A DNA stretch of 64,000 bases from assembly GCF_003951315.1 (NCBI RefSeq), contig NZ_QLJH01000014.1, positions 1 through 64,000 of the forward strand, written 5' to 3'. The notes beneath the pieces are model-generated. The model saw nothing but the letters and a program-made list of their open reading frames with translations. It made no database searches and was not told the origin of the DNA. This DNA comes from Sphingomonas sp. S-NIH.Pt15_0812 (GTDB lineage Bacteria > Pseudomonadota > Alphaproteobacteria > Sphingomonadales > Sphingomonadaceae). The position numbers and the translations under genes were made by a program. Positions 9,301-16,396 of the stretch are shown piece by piece (position 1 is the first letter of the stretch; every line of letters starts with the position of its first letter).

Positions 9301-9530
9301 CGCGCATCCGGGTCGCGGCGCACGGCGCCGATATCGCCCGGATCGATGCCGGCCCCGCCGCCATCGCCCTCACCCCCCGGCACCGGCCCGAGTCCATCCC
9401 CGCGGGGCTGGTCGAGAAGAACGGTCGCCTGCTCCTGTCCGAGCGGATCGACGATCCGCACGACCGACTCGACCGGATCGAGGCGCTCCTCGACGGCTTC
9501 GATCCTCCCCAACCGAAAGGCGCATCATGA
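6390..9530 (+). CDS. Mfd-like transcription-repair coupling factor, short form
   Basis: Mfd removes stalled RNA polymerase from DNA and recruits UvrA. This 1046-residue protein has, in order, a shortened UvrB-like module (GEVALRGQVLDIFPADS near 150), a CarD-like RNA polymerase interaction domain (VGDVVVHEDHGLAIV near 395), a RecG-type helicase with Walker A GDVGYGKTEVAL (about 541) and DEEQRFG (about 643), the TRG-like QLRGRVGRG, and a C-terminal TRCF domain. Canonical Mfd is about 1150 residues, so the N-terminal region is trimmed. The ATG at 6390 has no clear ribosome site; an SD-like GAGAGGA stands before a CTG at 6360. It may be a second, divergent Mfd paralogue. Confidence 0.82.
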   Translation: MLPVAEIAAALTQRLVEGDILYAVADDVRAIALTRALSIAAPEAEVLFCPGSDALPGEAAPASPANVGQRVAALHRLYRRTRAGETRPVACITTGEALAQAYPEPAAFSAAPPVVERGATVDLEALFGELTGIGYVADERVDEPGEVALRGQVLDIFPADSLEPLRIEAVEGRIESLRCFDPTDQRTIGTVERRELGRVSEPDLSGKGMTLADHLPDARIGVEPAAEERRTRFLALAADAARRRPKRAGADTVSDARWTRAVGDRTLPPVERFAEPPPRFVERKAPLRAFAKAARDALDAGERLVLLGSPRDVRFLRRRVARTLKMAVTDVDSWRAVRDAGPGSLLALPLAADRGFHCDGVLAVAAADLLGSRAERDDQDAATADSALFDYGEIRVGDVVVHEDHGLAIVAGLEALAETGGDAIALTYADGGQRLVPVAEADRIWRYGADAEAVTLDRLDGASWHKRRGAIDAAVAESARALTDLAAERASRTAPVLEPDPAAYERFAAGFPYGETPDQARAIAAVRADLASGRPMDRLVIGDVGYGKTEVALRAAALAALAGGQVAIAAPTTVLARQHLLSFTERLEESGIAVAGLSRLTGTAERKRVKAGLADGSIRVVVGTGAVGAKGVTYADLALVIIDEEQRFGAADKARLRDLCAGHVLTLSATPIPRTLQTALIGLQQLSVIATPPARRQPIRTSVGAFDPATLRTALLRERSRGGQSFVVVPRIEDMGPIAEKLARAVPELEIVQAHGKMPAADIDEAMVRFAAGDGDVLLATNIIEAGLDVPRANTMAIWRADRFGLSQLHQLRGRVGRGARRGQVLLLTDPDASIAPRTLKRLKTLEAFDRLGAGFAISARDLDMRGAGDLLGETQAGHMKLIGIDLYQHLLESALRTARGETVERWSPELNLGIDGRLAEAWMPEQELRVTNYARLARVEDMAGLDALADEWEDRFGELPEPVRLLLAIARIRVAAHGADIARIDAGPAAIALTPRHRPESIPAGLVEKNGRLLLSERIDDPHDRLDRIEALLDGFDPPQPKGAS

Positions 9531-10192
9531 CCCCCAAGGCGATCCTGTTCGACATCGACGGCACGCTGGTCGACAGCAACGACGCGCATATCCTGGCCTG
9601 GGAACGCGCCTTTGCGGAGGCGGGGCACAGCTTCGACCGCCAGACGATCCACGACCAGATCGGCAAGGGCACCGACATGCTGGTCCCGACCCTGCTGCCC
9701 GACAGCGACGATGCCGAGCAGGAGGCCCTGGGCGAAGCGCATGGCCGCATCTTCCAGGCGGAGCATCTGGACGCGGTGCGCGCCTTTCCCGGCGCGCGCG
9801 AGCTGATCGCGCGGGTCCATGGCGATGGCCGGCGCGTGGTGCTCGCCTCCTCCGCCTCCAAGGTGGAACTCGACCATTATATCGCGCTGATCGACGTGCA
9901 CGACCTGGTCGATGCCAGCACCAGCGCCGACGATGTCGAGCGGACCAAGCCTGCGCCGGACATCTTCGCCACCGCGTTGGAGTCGGTCGCGCCGCTGCCG
10001 CCCGAAGCCGCGATCGTGCTGGGCGACACGCCCTATGACATGGAGGCGGCGACCAAATGCGGCATTCCGGCCATCGGCCTGCGCTCGGGCGGCTTCTCCG
10101 ACGCGGCGCTGACCGGGGCCGGGGCGGCGGCGATCTATGACGATGTCGCCGCATTGCTCGCCGATTACGACGGATCGCTGCTGGCGGCCTGA
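9527..10192 (+). CDS. HAD family hydrolase (phosphoglycolate phosphatase-like)
   Basis: This 221-residue phosphatase has all HAD motifs: the nucleophile motif DIDGTLVDS at residues 8-16, the motif II region VVLASSASK near 105, the conserved Lys in ERTKPAPDIF and the acidic motif IV VLGDTPYDMEAA near 167. An alpha-helical cap lies between motifs I and II, as in the beta-phosphoglucomutase/phosphoglycolate phosphatase subfamily. The ATG overlaps the helicase stop by 4 bases, so the genes are translationally coupled. The substrate cannot be deduced. Confidence 0.9.
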   Translation: MTPKAILFDIDGTLVDSNDAHILAWERAFAEAGHSFDRQTIHDQIGKGTDMLVPTLLPDSDDAEQEALGEAHGRIFQAEHLDAVRAFPGARELIARVHGDGRRVVLASSASKVELDHYIALIDVHDLVDASTSADDVERTKPAPDIFATALESVAPLPPEAAIVLGDTPYDMEAATKCGIPAIGLRSGGFSDAALTGAGAAAIYDDVAALLADYDGSLLAA

Positions 10193-10251
10193 AACGGCCC
10201 TTGCGTCCGGCGCCCATCCAAGGCCTAATCCGCAGACGAGGGAGATGCCGC

Positions 10252-10812
10252 ATGATCGCCACCGTCGCGCAGGACCGATTCTCGATCGTCACCATCTTCG
10301 ATTCGGAGGGACCGCCCCCCGCTTGGCAGCGGATGTTCGGCTGGCCCTCCAGCGGCGCGGCGCATTTGCCGATCCGCTCGGCCGAGGATCGCACCATCTG
10401 GGCCGCCAAGCTCGACCGGGTGGTGCGCGACGCCGACCGCGCGGTACTGCTGGTCGCGGACGGCATCGGCTGCGCGGCCAGCGCCTGGTGGGCGCGATTG
10501 TCGCCTACCGATTATGTCGATCGGATCGCCGGCGCGCTGCTCTTTCCCTCGGGCGAGGTCGCCGACAGCGGCTTCGCCGCTCCGCGCACCCGGCTGCCCT
10601 TTCCCTCACTGGTCGTGCGGCCGGGCGACGCCGCCGCACCCGCTGCCGAAACGGCCGAATGGGGCAGTCGAATCGTCACCCGCCGTCGCCAGCCAAGTCA
10701 CGCCAGCGGCACCGCACCCTGGCACAATGCGCAACGCCTGTTCCAGCGCCTGACCCGACAGATCGTCGAACAGGATATCGCCCGCGCCCAGGCGCGGTTC
10801 GGCGGGGGATGA
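10252..10812 (+). CDS. RBBP9/YdeN-type alpha/beta hydrolase fold protein lacking the serine nucleophile
   Basis: This 186-residue protein follows the RBBP9/YdeN small serine hydrolase pattern: WQRMFGW, then a WAAKLDRVV helix, a VLLVADGIGC strand-turn, AGALLFPSGE and PFPSLVVRPGD. In active members the turn is AHSLG with the serine as nucleophile; here it reads ADGIG, so the Ser is replaced by Gly. The following D and H of the triad are only loosely recognisable. It may be a non-catalytic binding protein. The ATG at 10252 has a GGGAG ribosome site. The neighbours give no functional hint. Confidence 0.65.
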   Translation: MIATVAQDRFSIVTIFDSEGPPPAWQRMFGWPSSGAAHLPIRSAEDRTIWAAKLDRVVRDADRAVLLVADGIGCAASAWWARLSPTDYVDRIAGALLFPSGEVADSGFAAPRTRLPFPSLVVRPGDAAAPAAETAEWGSRIVTRRRQPSHASGTAPWHNAQRLFQRLTRQIVEQDIARAQARFGGG

Positions 10813-10830
10813 TCGGCCGGGCGGGCGTCG

Positions 10831-11610
10831 CTAGACCAGATCGGCCGTCCGGCTCGCCCCCAGCCGCTGCACCGGCTCCGGACTCTGTGTCCGCGCCAGC
10901 GTCTCGAACCGATTGCCCATCACGCGGATCTCGTTGAAGCCCGGCGGGCTGTTGCGCGTCCGCTTGGACAGGGTGCCGGCACCGATCATCCGGATCGTCC
11001 GTCCACCGCGCTCGACCGGGATGTCGAACGGGTCGTGGACATGGCCCGACAGCACCGCATGGGCCCCCGCCGCCGCCAGTTCCTGAAGCGCCTCCTCGCC
11101 GCGATAGGTACGCGCCGTGCCTTTGGTGCCACCCTCGATCAGCGGATGATGCGCGGCGACGAAGATCAGATTGCCCTTGGGCGCGTCGGCGATCAGCGCC
11201 AGCGCCCGGCGCAGCGAGGAGCGGCCGACATAACCCTTCGACCAGTTCATCCGCCATTGCGCGCGCGCGATCGTCTTCAGCGGCACGATCGTCACGCCGG
11301 ACAAGGCCAGCGGCCGCTCGATCATCCGTTCGATCGCGGCATAACGGCTATAGGGCGCCAGGAAGCGCCGGATCGGATCCCAATAATAGGGGATGTCGTG
11401 ATTGCCGATCTCGACCGTGACCGGCGCGGCCAGGCTCTTCAGCCACGCGCCGCCCGCCTCGAACTCGTGCGCGCGCGCGCGCATTGTCAGGTCGCCGGTC
11501 ATGATCACGGCGTCGGGCTTCTCCGCCGCCACCCGCTCCGCAAACCAGGTGATGGCGGAAGGGTCCTCCTTGCCGAAATGGACGTCGCTGACGTGGAAGA
11601 GTTTGGTCAT
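10831..11610 (-). CDS. Metallophosphoesterase (calcineurin-like)
   Basis: This 259-residue phosphoesterase shows the five metal-binding blocks of the calcineurin-like fold: DVHFG (residues 8-12), GDLT near 41, GNHD near 72, AAHHP near 158 and GHVHDPFD near 200. It has no signal peptide, so it acts in the cytoplasm. Its class resembles cAMP phosphodiesterase/3'-5' nucleotidase-type enzymes (cpdA-like), but the substrate cannot be fixed from sequence. It ends 18 bases from the converging hydrolase-fold gene and shares its strand with the catalase-family gene upstream. Confidence 0.9.
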   Translation of the reverse strand: MTKLFHVSDVHFGKEDPSAITWFAERVAAEKPDAVIMTGDLTMRARAHEFEAGGAWLKSLAAPVTVEIGNHDIPYYWDPIRRFLAPYSRYAAIERMIERPLALSGVTIVPLKTIARAQWRMNWSKGYVGRSSLRRALALIADAPKGNLIFVAAHHPLIEGGTKGTARTYRGEEALQELAAAGAHAVLSGHVHDPFDIPVERGGRTIRMIGAGTLSKRTRNSPPGFNEIRVMGNRFETLARTQSPEPVQRLGASRTADLV

Positions 11611-11641
11611 GGGCGACCCTTTCCGATGGCGGCCGCGCCGG

Positions 11642-12736
11642 TCAAGGCAGGTCGGCGAGATGACGGGGCTGATGGATCGGGCAGCCGTTGAACCGCCCGC
11701 GATACTCCGCCGAGAAACGATAGGTCTCGCGCCGCGCACGGTTGACGTTGCCGAGCGGCTGATGCGCGACGATGCCGTTCCATATATTGTAGGACAGCGC
11801 GTCGTCCACCGGCTCGGACGCCCCCTCCGTCCAGCTCGCCTGCGGCTCGACGGACAGAGTCGCGATCGTCAGGAACGGGCTGTCCGCCTCCTTCCACTCG
11901 ACCGTCGCGTCCTCGATCGGCATCGTCTCCAGGTCGCGGTTGAGCTGGACGCGCAATTCCCAGCGGCCGCCCTGCCCGGCCAGCACCGCATTGACCTCTT
12001 CGCGCAGCGCATCGGGCCGGCCGCGCGTCGAGACGATCTCGCCGGTCAGCCGGGTCAGCGCCGGGCTGACCGGGAACAGCGCCAGTTTCGCGATGTAATC
12101 GCCGAACCGGTACGGCGTCGCCGAAAAATAGGTCTCGCCCAGCGGATGATTGTTCGGCGCGCCGCCCATTTGCTTGAGCGTCGTCGAGGGCAGGCCGATC
12201 GCCTCCAGCGGGGCTTCGACCGCGCGCAGGAGATGCGAGAAGACCTTCTTCGCCCCCTCCGCCTTGTCGGTCGTCGCGGCGAGCAGCTTCAGGTTCTTGG
12301 CGAAGGCCTTGGCATCCGGCGCGGCGAAGACCGGGCCGTTGACCATGATGAAGTCCTGCACCGTGTCGCCCTCGGAACCGGGCAGGCGGTCGCCCTCCAC
12401 CCCCAATATCTTGAGCGCCAGCCCGCGCGGCAGGCCGATCTCGTCGTCCAATATGTCGCCGGGATTGGTGGAGATGCGGAAGATCGCCTCATATTCGCCG
12501 GGCTTGGCGAACAGCCCCTGCGCCAGTTCCGGCGGCAGGCCGGGATGCACCGTCAGCCTGCCCTTCGCGATGCCATGCGCCTTGGCATGGACCGAGCGGA
12601 CGGCGTGGCCATAATCCCGGGACGTGGTGTCGAGGATCTGGCGGAAGGATTCCTTCAACCGGTCGACCACCTCCGCCTCGTCCGGCTGTACGTCCTCGAC
12701 ATCGGGCGTGTAGCGGGTCGGGGCGTTGAGGGTCAT
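11642..12736 (-). CDS. Catalase family (SrpA-like) heme protein
   Basis: This 364-residue protein belongs to the small catalase-related family. Signatures are RSVHAKAHGIAKGRLTV (about residues 47-63), FRISTNPGDILDDE, GLPRGLALKILGV and the DFIMVNGPVF segment. The core catalase residues His and Asn are represented by the AKAHG and VNGP regions, but the tetramerisation arms of full catalases are absent. Such proteins are thought to act as organic peroxidases. No signal peptide is visible. A Cys late in the chain (FNGCPIHQPRHLADLP) closes a conserved C-terminal tail. It is followed by the metallophosphoesterase gene after 31 bases. Confidence 0.85.
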   Translation of the reverse strand: MTLNAPTRYTPDVEDVQPDEAEVVDRLKESFRQILDTTSRDYGHAVRSVHAKAHGIAKGRLTVHPGLPPELAQGLFAKPGEYEAIFRISTNPGDILDDEIGLPRGLALKILGVEGDRLPGSEGDTVQDFIMVNGPVFAAPDAKAFAKNLKLLAATTDKAEGAKKVFSHLLRAVEAPLEAIGLPSTTLKQMGGAPNNHPLGETYFSATPYRFGDYIAKLALFPVSPALTRLTGEIVSTRGRPDALREEVNAVLAGQGGRWELRVQLNRDLETMPIEDATVEWKEADSPFLTIATLSVEPQASWTEGASEPVDDALSYNIWNGIVAHQPLGNVNRARRETYRFSAEYRGRFNGCPIHQPRHLADLP

Positions 12737-12805
12737 GGGCGGTATCTCGCTTGCGAAAAGGATGGCGCTACAAACCCTTTGCTGATCCAGGTCGTTCCAT
12801 CGCCG

Positions 12806-14239
12806 CTATCCCATCATCCCGGCATAATCACCGGGCGGCGCGGGCAGCGTCAGGCGAGCGGCCAGCCCGACGATCAGGACCAGCATCAACACCACCACGC
12901 CGACGCGCACGGCGCGCCGGTCGACCAGGCTGCCCGGCGGAAGGGTCGCCATCGCAAGCGCGGTCGCGATCATCGGCCAGAGATGATAGCGCAGGTCCGA
13001 CGCGATGCTGAACGCGGCGAAACTCGCCTCCAGCGCCAGGGCCGAGACCAGCAGCGCGCGCGGCAGGCGCAGCTCGGGATCCCGCGACCGGCGGGACGCG
13101 GCCAGCATGGTCGCCGCCACCACGATCCAGACGATCGGCCATCCCGTCGGCCAGTCGGACAGCGAGCCCGCCAGCCTTTCCCAGGCGACCGCCGCCCGGC
13201 CCGGCTGCGCCAGCCCCAGGTCGTTCGCTTCGCCCCCCAGCGGCGGCGCGGCGTTGATCCAGCCGGCGGGCACCCACCAGCGCATGGTCGAATTGAGATG
13301 CGCCAGTCGCTGCGCCAGATAGGCGAGCGGGTGGCGCACGGCCGCCTCCGCCAGCATCGGATAGAGCCGGCTGGACGGCAGGGCGAACAGCCGGCTGACG
13401 ATGCCGGCGCAGCGGCTGTCGTCGTCCAGCGGGTCCCAGAAGAAGGGGCGGAGGCAGTGCCGCGCGATCAGCACCCGCGTCTCCGCCGGGGTGAAGCCGA
13501 TCGCCGCCTCCGGCCCGACGCGCACCGCGATGCCGGCGAGATCGTAGAGCGGCTGGGTGGCGGTGACGCGACTCTCGGTCGCCCCCAGCAGCCGGTGGTT
13601 GATCGCGGGTGACAGCGCCAGCGTCGCCGCGACCAGTCCGACGCCGAGCAGGATGCGCGACCGTGCCGAGCAGAGCGGCACCAGCATCGCGATCAACGGT
13701 GCCACCGCGAACACGGCATTGGCCCGTACCAGCAGCGCGTAGATCAGCAGCACCGCGGCCGCGCCGATCATCACCCGACTTTGCCAGGTCGCCGGCCGGC
13801 CGGATGCCGCGACGATCAGCCCGACCGCCGCCAGCAGCGCGCCCAGCATCTGCGCATCCTTCAGCACCACCGCCTGCCAGCCCAGAAAGGGCGGCCACAG
13901 CCCGATCAGCATCACCGCCAGCGCGGCGCATGGCCGGCCGAAACGGCGCAACCGCCCGGCGATCAGCCCCAGGCCGAGCCCGTAACCGGCCATCTGCAAT
14001 GCCAGCAGCGGCCCCGCCCCGGCGATCCAGTGGAGGGTCAGCGACCAGAGCCGCGCCATGACCGGGGGATGCCAGTCATCATAGCGACCCGACAGCGGCT
14101 GCGCATATTGCACCACGCTGTCATAGGTCGCGATTCCCGGCCAGAAGACCAGGACCGCCGCCAGCACCAGGCCGGCGGCGAGGAGGACCGGCCCGGCGCC
14201 GCCGGGCCGATGCGGATCAGATGTGGATGGCGCGGCCAT
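12806..14239 (-). CDS. Polytopic membrane protein, GT-C-like
   Basis: This 477-residue protein has about ten hydrophobic segments spread along its whole length. The first membrane segment is followed by a loop, TYDSVVQYAQPLSGRYDDWH, whose acidic residues and position resemble the first periplasmic loop of GT-C glycosyltransferases that use lipid-linked sugars. That assignment is inference. The start overlaps the 3' end of lpdA by 23 bases on the same strand, suggesting read-through from the lpdA transcript, although the products are functionally unrelated. An alternative is an uncharacterised integral membrane protein with no transferase activity. Confidence 0.75.
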   Translation of the reverse strand: MAAPSTSDPHRPGGAGPVLLAAGLVLAAVLVFWPGIATYDSVVQYAQPLSGRYDDWHPPVMARLWSLTLHWIAGAGPLLALQMAGYGLGLGLIAGRLRRFGRPCAALAVMLIGLWPPFLGWQAVVLKDAQMLGALLAAVGLIVAASGRPATWQSRVMIGAAAVLLIYALLVRANAVFAVAPLIAMLVPLCSARSRILLGVGLVAATLALSPAINHRLLGATESRVTATQPLYDLAGIAVRVGPEAAIGFTPAETRVLIARHCLRPFFWDPLDDDSRCAGIVSRLFALPSSRLYPMLAEAAVRHPLAYLAQRLAHLNSTMRWWVPAGWINAAPPLGGEANDLGLAQPGRAAVAWERLAGSLSDWPTGWPIVWIVVAATMLAASRRSRDPELRLPRALLVSALALEASFAAFSIASDLRYHLWPMIATALAMATLPPGSLVDRRAVRVGVVVLMLVLIVGLAARLTLPAPPGDYAGMMG

Positions 14240-15629
14240 AAGCGGCGAGCACGCTTTCGTGCATCATCTCGCTCAGCGTCGGGTGCGCGAACACCGTCTG
14301 CATCAATTCGGTCTCGGTCGTCTCCAGCTGGCGGGCGACGACATAGCCCTGGATCAGCTCGGTCACTTCCGCGCCCACCATGTGCGCGCCGAGCAGTTCG
14401 CCGGTCTTGGCGTCGAACACCGTCTTCACGAAACCCTCGGCCTCGCCGAGCGCGATCGCCTTGCCGTTGCCGATGAAGGGGAACTTGCCCACCTTCACCT
14501 CATGCCCCGCCTCCTTGGCCTTGGCCTCGGTCATGCCGACCGAGGCGACCTGCGGACGCGAATAGGTGCAGCCGGGGATGTTGCCCTTGTCCATCGCATG
14601 GGGATGGACCTCCGTGTTGCCGGCGAGCTGCGCGATCTTCTCGACCGCGATCACGCCCTCATGGCTCGCCTTGTGCGCCAGCCAGGGCGCGCCGGTGACG
14701 TCGCCGATCGCCCAGAGGCCATCGACATTGGTCTTGCCATAGCCGTCGGTGACGATGTGGCCGCGCTCGGTCTTCACGCCCAGCGACTCCAGCCCGATCG
14801 TCTCGGTATTGGGGACGATGCCGATCGCGACGATGACGTGGCTATACTCGGCCTCGGTCACCTTGCCGTCCTTGCCCTTGATCGCGGCCTTGACCGCGTT
14901 GGCGCCGCTTTCGATCTTCTCGACGCCGGCACCGGTCAGGATCTTGATGCCCTGCTTGGTCAGCGCCTTGTCCATGAAGGCCGAAACCTCCTCGTCCTCG
15001 ACCGGCAGGATGCGCGGCAGCATCTCGACGATCGTCACGTCCGCACCCATGTCGTTGTAGAAGCTGGCGAACTCCACGCCGATCGCGCCCGACCCGATGA
15101 CCAGCAGCTTGGTCGGCATCACCTCCGGCACCATCGCGTGGCGATAGGTCCAGACACGCTTGCCGTCCGCCTTGGCGAAGGGCAGGTCGCGCGCGCGTGC
15201 GCCGGTGGCGACGATGATGTTCCGGGCGGCCAGCTCGACCGTCGTGTCGCCCTGCTTGACCGTCAGCTTGCCCTTGCCCGCCAGCGTGCCGACGCCCTCG
15301 AACACCTGGACCTTGTTCTTCTTCATCAGGCCCTTGACGCCGGCATTGAGCTGGCCCGCCACCTTGCGGCTGCGGTCGACGATCTTGGCCAGGTCGAAAC
15401 CCGGCTTCTCGCACGACAGGCCATAGGATTCGGCATGGGTCATGTAGTGATAGACCTCCGACGTGCGCAGCAGCGCCTTGGTCGGGATACAGCCCCAGTT
15501 GAGGCAGATGCCGCCCAGCCGCTCGCGCTCGACGATCGCCACCTTCATGCCGAGCTGCGAGGCGCGGATCGCCGCGACATAGCCGCCCGGGCCCGAGCCG
15601 AGAACGATGAGGTCGAAAGTGTCTGCCAT
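14217..15629 (-). CDS. lpdA: Dihydrolipoyl dehydrogenase (E3)
   Basis: E3 reoxidises dihydrolipoamide in pyruvate and 2-oxoacid dehydrogenase complexes, using FAD and NAD. The 470-residue protein has the FAD motif GSGPGGYVAA at 11-20, the redox disulfide GGICLNWGCIPTK (Cys42/Cys47), the NAD site VIGSGAIGVEF near 183, AIGDVTGAPWLAHKAS near 315 and the C-terminal FAHPTLSE with the catalytic His. The ATG at 15629 gives the standard N-terminus. pdhC lies 770 bases upstream on the same strand with two small genes between, so this is the pyruvate dehydrogenase E2-E3 end of the locus. Confidence 0.96.
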   Translation of the reverse strand: MADTFDLIVLGSGPGGYVAAIRASQLGMKVAIVERERLGGICLNWGCIPTKALLRTSEVYHYMTHAESYGLSCEKPGFDLAKIVDRSRKVAGQLNAGVKGLMKKNKVQVFEGVGTLAGKGKLTVKQGDTTVELAARNIIVATGARARDLPFAKADGKRVWTYRHAMVPEVMPTKLLVIGSGAIGVEFASFYNDMGADVTIVEMLPRILPVEDEEVSAFMDKALTKQGIKILTGAGVEKIESGANAVKAAIKGKDGKVTEAEYSHVIVAIGIVPNTETIGLESLGVKTERGHIVTDGYGKTNVDGLWAIGDVTGAPWLAHKASHEGVIAVEKIAQLAGNTEVHPHAMDKGNIPGCTYSRPQVASVGMTEAKAKEAGHEVKVGKFPFIGNGKAIALGEAEGFVKTVFDAKTGELLGAHMVGAEVTELIQGYVVARQLETTETELMQTVFAHPTLSEMMHESVLAAYGRAIHI

Positions 15630-15759
15630 GATCTGATCCCGTTTGGGCCGGTCGCCGCGCGGTGCGGCTGGGCCGGGCCGATGTTGATAGTCCGTCCGAT
15701 GCGCCGCTGCCCCAGCGTCGTGGCGCAGCGGCCGCATCCACCCCGTCAGGCGGTAAGTC

Positions 15760-16152
15760 TCAGGCCCCGGCCACCATCGGAGGCACGCGGCGCGGCTGGC
15801 GATCCTCGCCGATCGCGACGAACACGAAGCGCGCCTGGGTCACCATATAGGCCTCGTCGCTGTGCCGGCCGCGTCGCCACGCCTCGACCTCGATCGTCAT
15901 CGACGTGTTGCCGGTCGCGACCAGCGTCGCATAGACCGACATCTCGTCGCCGATCACGACCGGGCGGTGGAACTTCATCCCCTCCGCCGCGACGGTGACC
16001 GCGCGGCCGCCCGAATGATGCGACGCGACCGACCCCGCCGCCAGGTCCATATGGCCCATCAGCCAGCCGCCGAAGATATCGCCATAGGGATTGGCGTCGG
16101 CGGGCATGGCGGTGACGCGGATCGTCGGCGGGCGATCGGGCAGCATCGTCAT
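15760..16152 (-). CDS. Acyl-CoA thioesterase (YciA-like hotdog)
   Basis: This 130-residue single hotdog-fold thioesterase hydrolyses acyl-CoAs. It carries the family landmarks ANPYGDIFGGWLMGHMDLAAG (as separate parts NPYGDIFGG and MGHMD, with the catalytic Asp) and VTVAAEGMKFHRPVVIGDE, then an RFVFVAI strand. The length is typical of YciA. Its ATG overlaps the stop of the 80-residue membrane protein by 4 bases, so the two are coupled, and both sit between pdhC and lpdA. It may recycle CoA released around acetyl-CoA formation. Confidence 0.9.
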   Translation of the reverse strand: MTMLPDRPPTIRVTAMPADANPYGDIFGGWLMGHMDLAAGSVASHHSGGRAVTVAAEGMKFHRPVVIGDEMSVYATLVATGNTSMTIEVEAWRRGRHSDEAYMVTQARFVFVAIGEDRQPRRVPPMVAGA

Positions 16153-16391
16153 GCGCCTTCTCCGCGTCGGTCATGCGCCGCCCGGTCCAGCCGGATCGCG
16201 CGGCGCAAAGGGGCCAGCCCCATCGCCACCGTCGCGACCATGCCGCCGATCCCGCTCCACAGGATCGGCTCGCGTCCCAGCGGATAGGCCCAGATCGCGG
16301 CATGGGTCAGCAGCCCCGCCATCACCAGGCCGGCAACGATGAAGAAGATTTCGATCAGCGTCCGCCGGCCCACCGTTCCTTGTCCTTCCAT
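16149..16391 (-). CDS. Small two-helix membrane protein of unknown function
   Basis: This 80-residue protein has two hydrophobic helices (about residues 12-35 and 44-62) and a basic tail, RRAIRLDRAAHDRR. It starts 6 bases after the pdhC stop and overlaps the thioesterase start by ATGA, so it is embedded in the operon. I do not recognise a family. The absence of an intergenic gap on either side and the clean start make a real gene likely. Confidence 0.7.
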   Translation of the reverse strand: MEGQGTVGRRTLIEIFFIVAGLVMAGLLTHAAIWAYPLGREPILWSGIGGMVATVAMGLAPLRRAIRLDRAAHDRRGEGA

Positions 16392-16396
16392 CAGCC

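Noticed and set aside
6756..9512. A 918-residue open frame on the minus strand opposite the Mfd-like gene
   Set aside because: It is Arg/Gln/Ala/Gly-rich with no recognisable motif and lies antisense to a gene with clear helicase motifs. Long antisense frames are expected in GC-rich sphingomonad DNA.
11402..13612. A 736-residue plus-strand frame across the catalase-family and membrane protein genes
   Set aside because: It spans two unrelated minus-strand genes and the gap between them, so it cannot be one protein.
14223..15998. A 591-residue plus-strand frame opposite lpdA
   Set aside because: lpdA on the minus strand has FAD, NAD and disulfide motifs; the plus frame has none.
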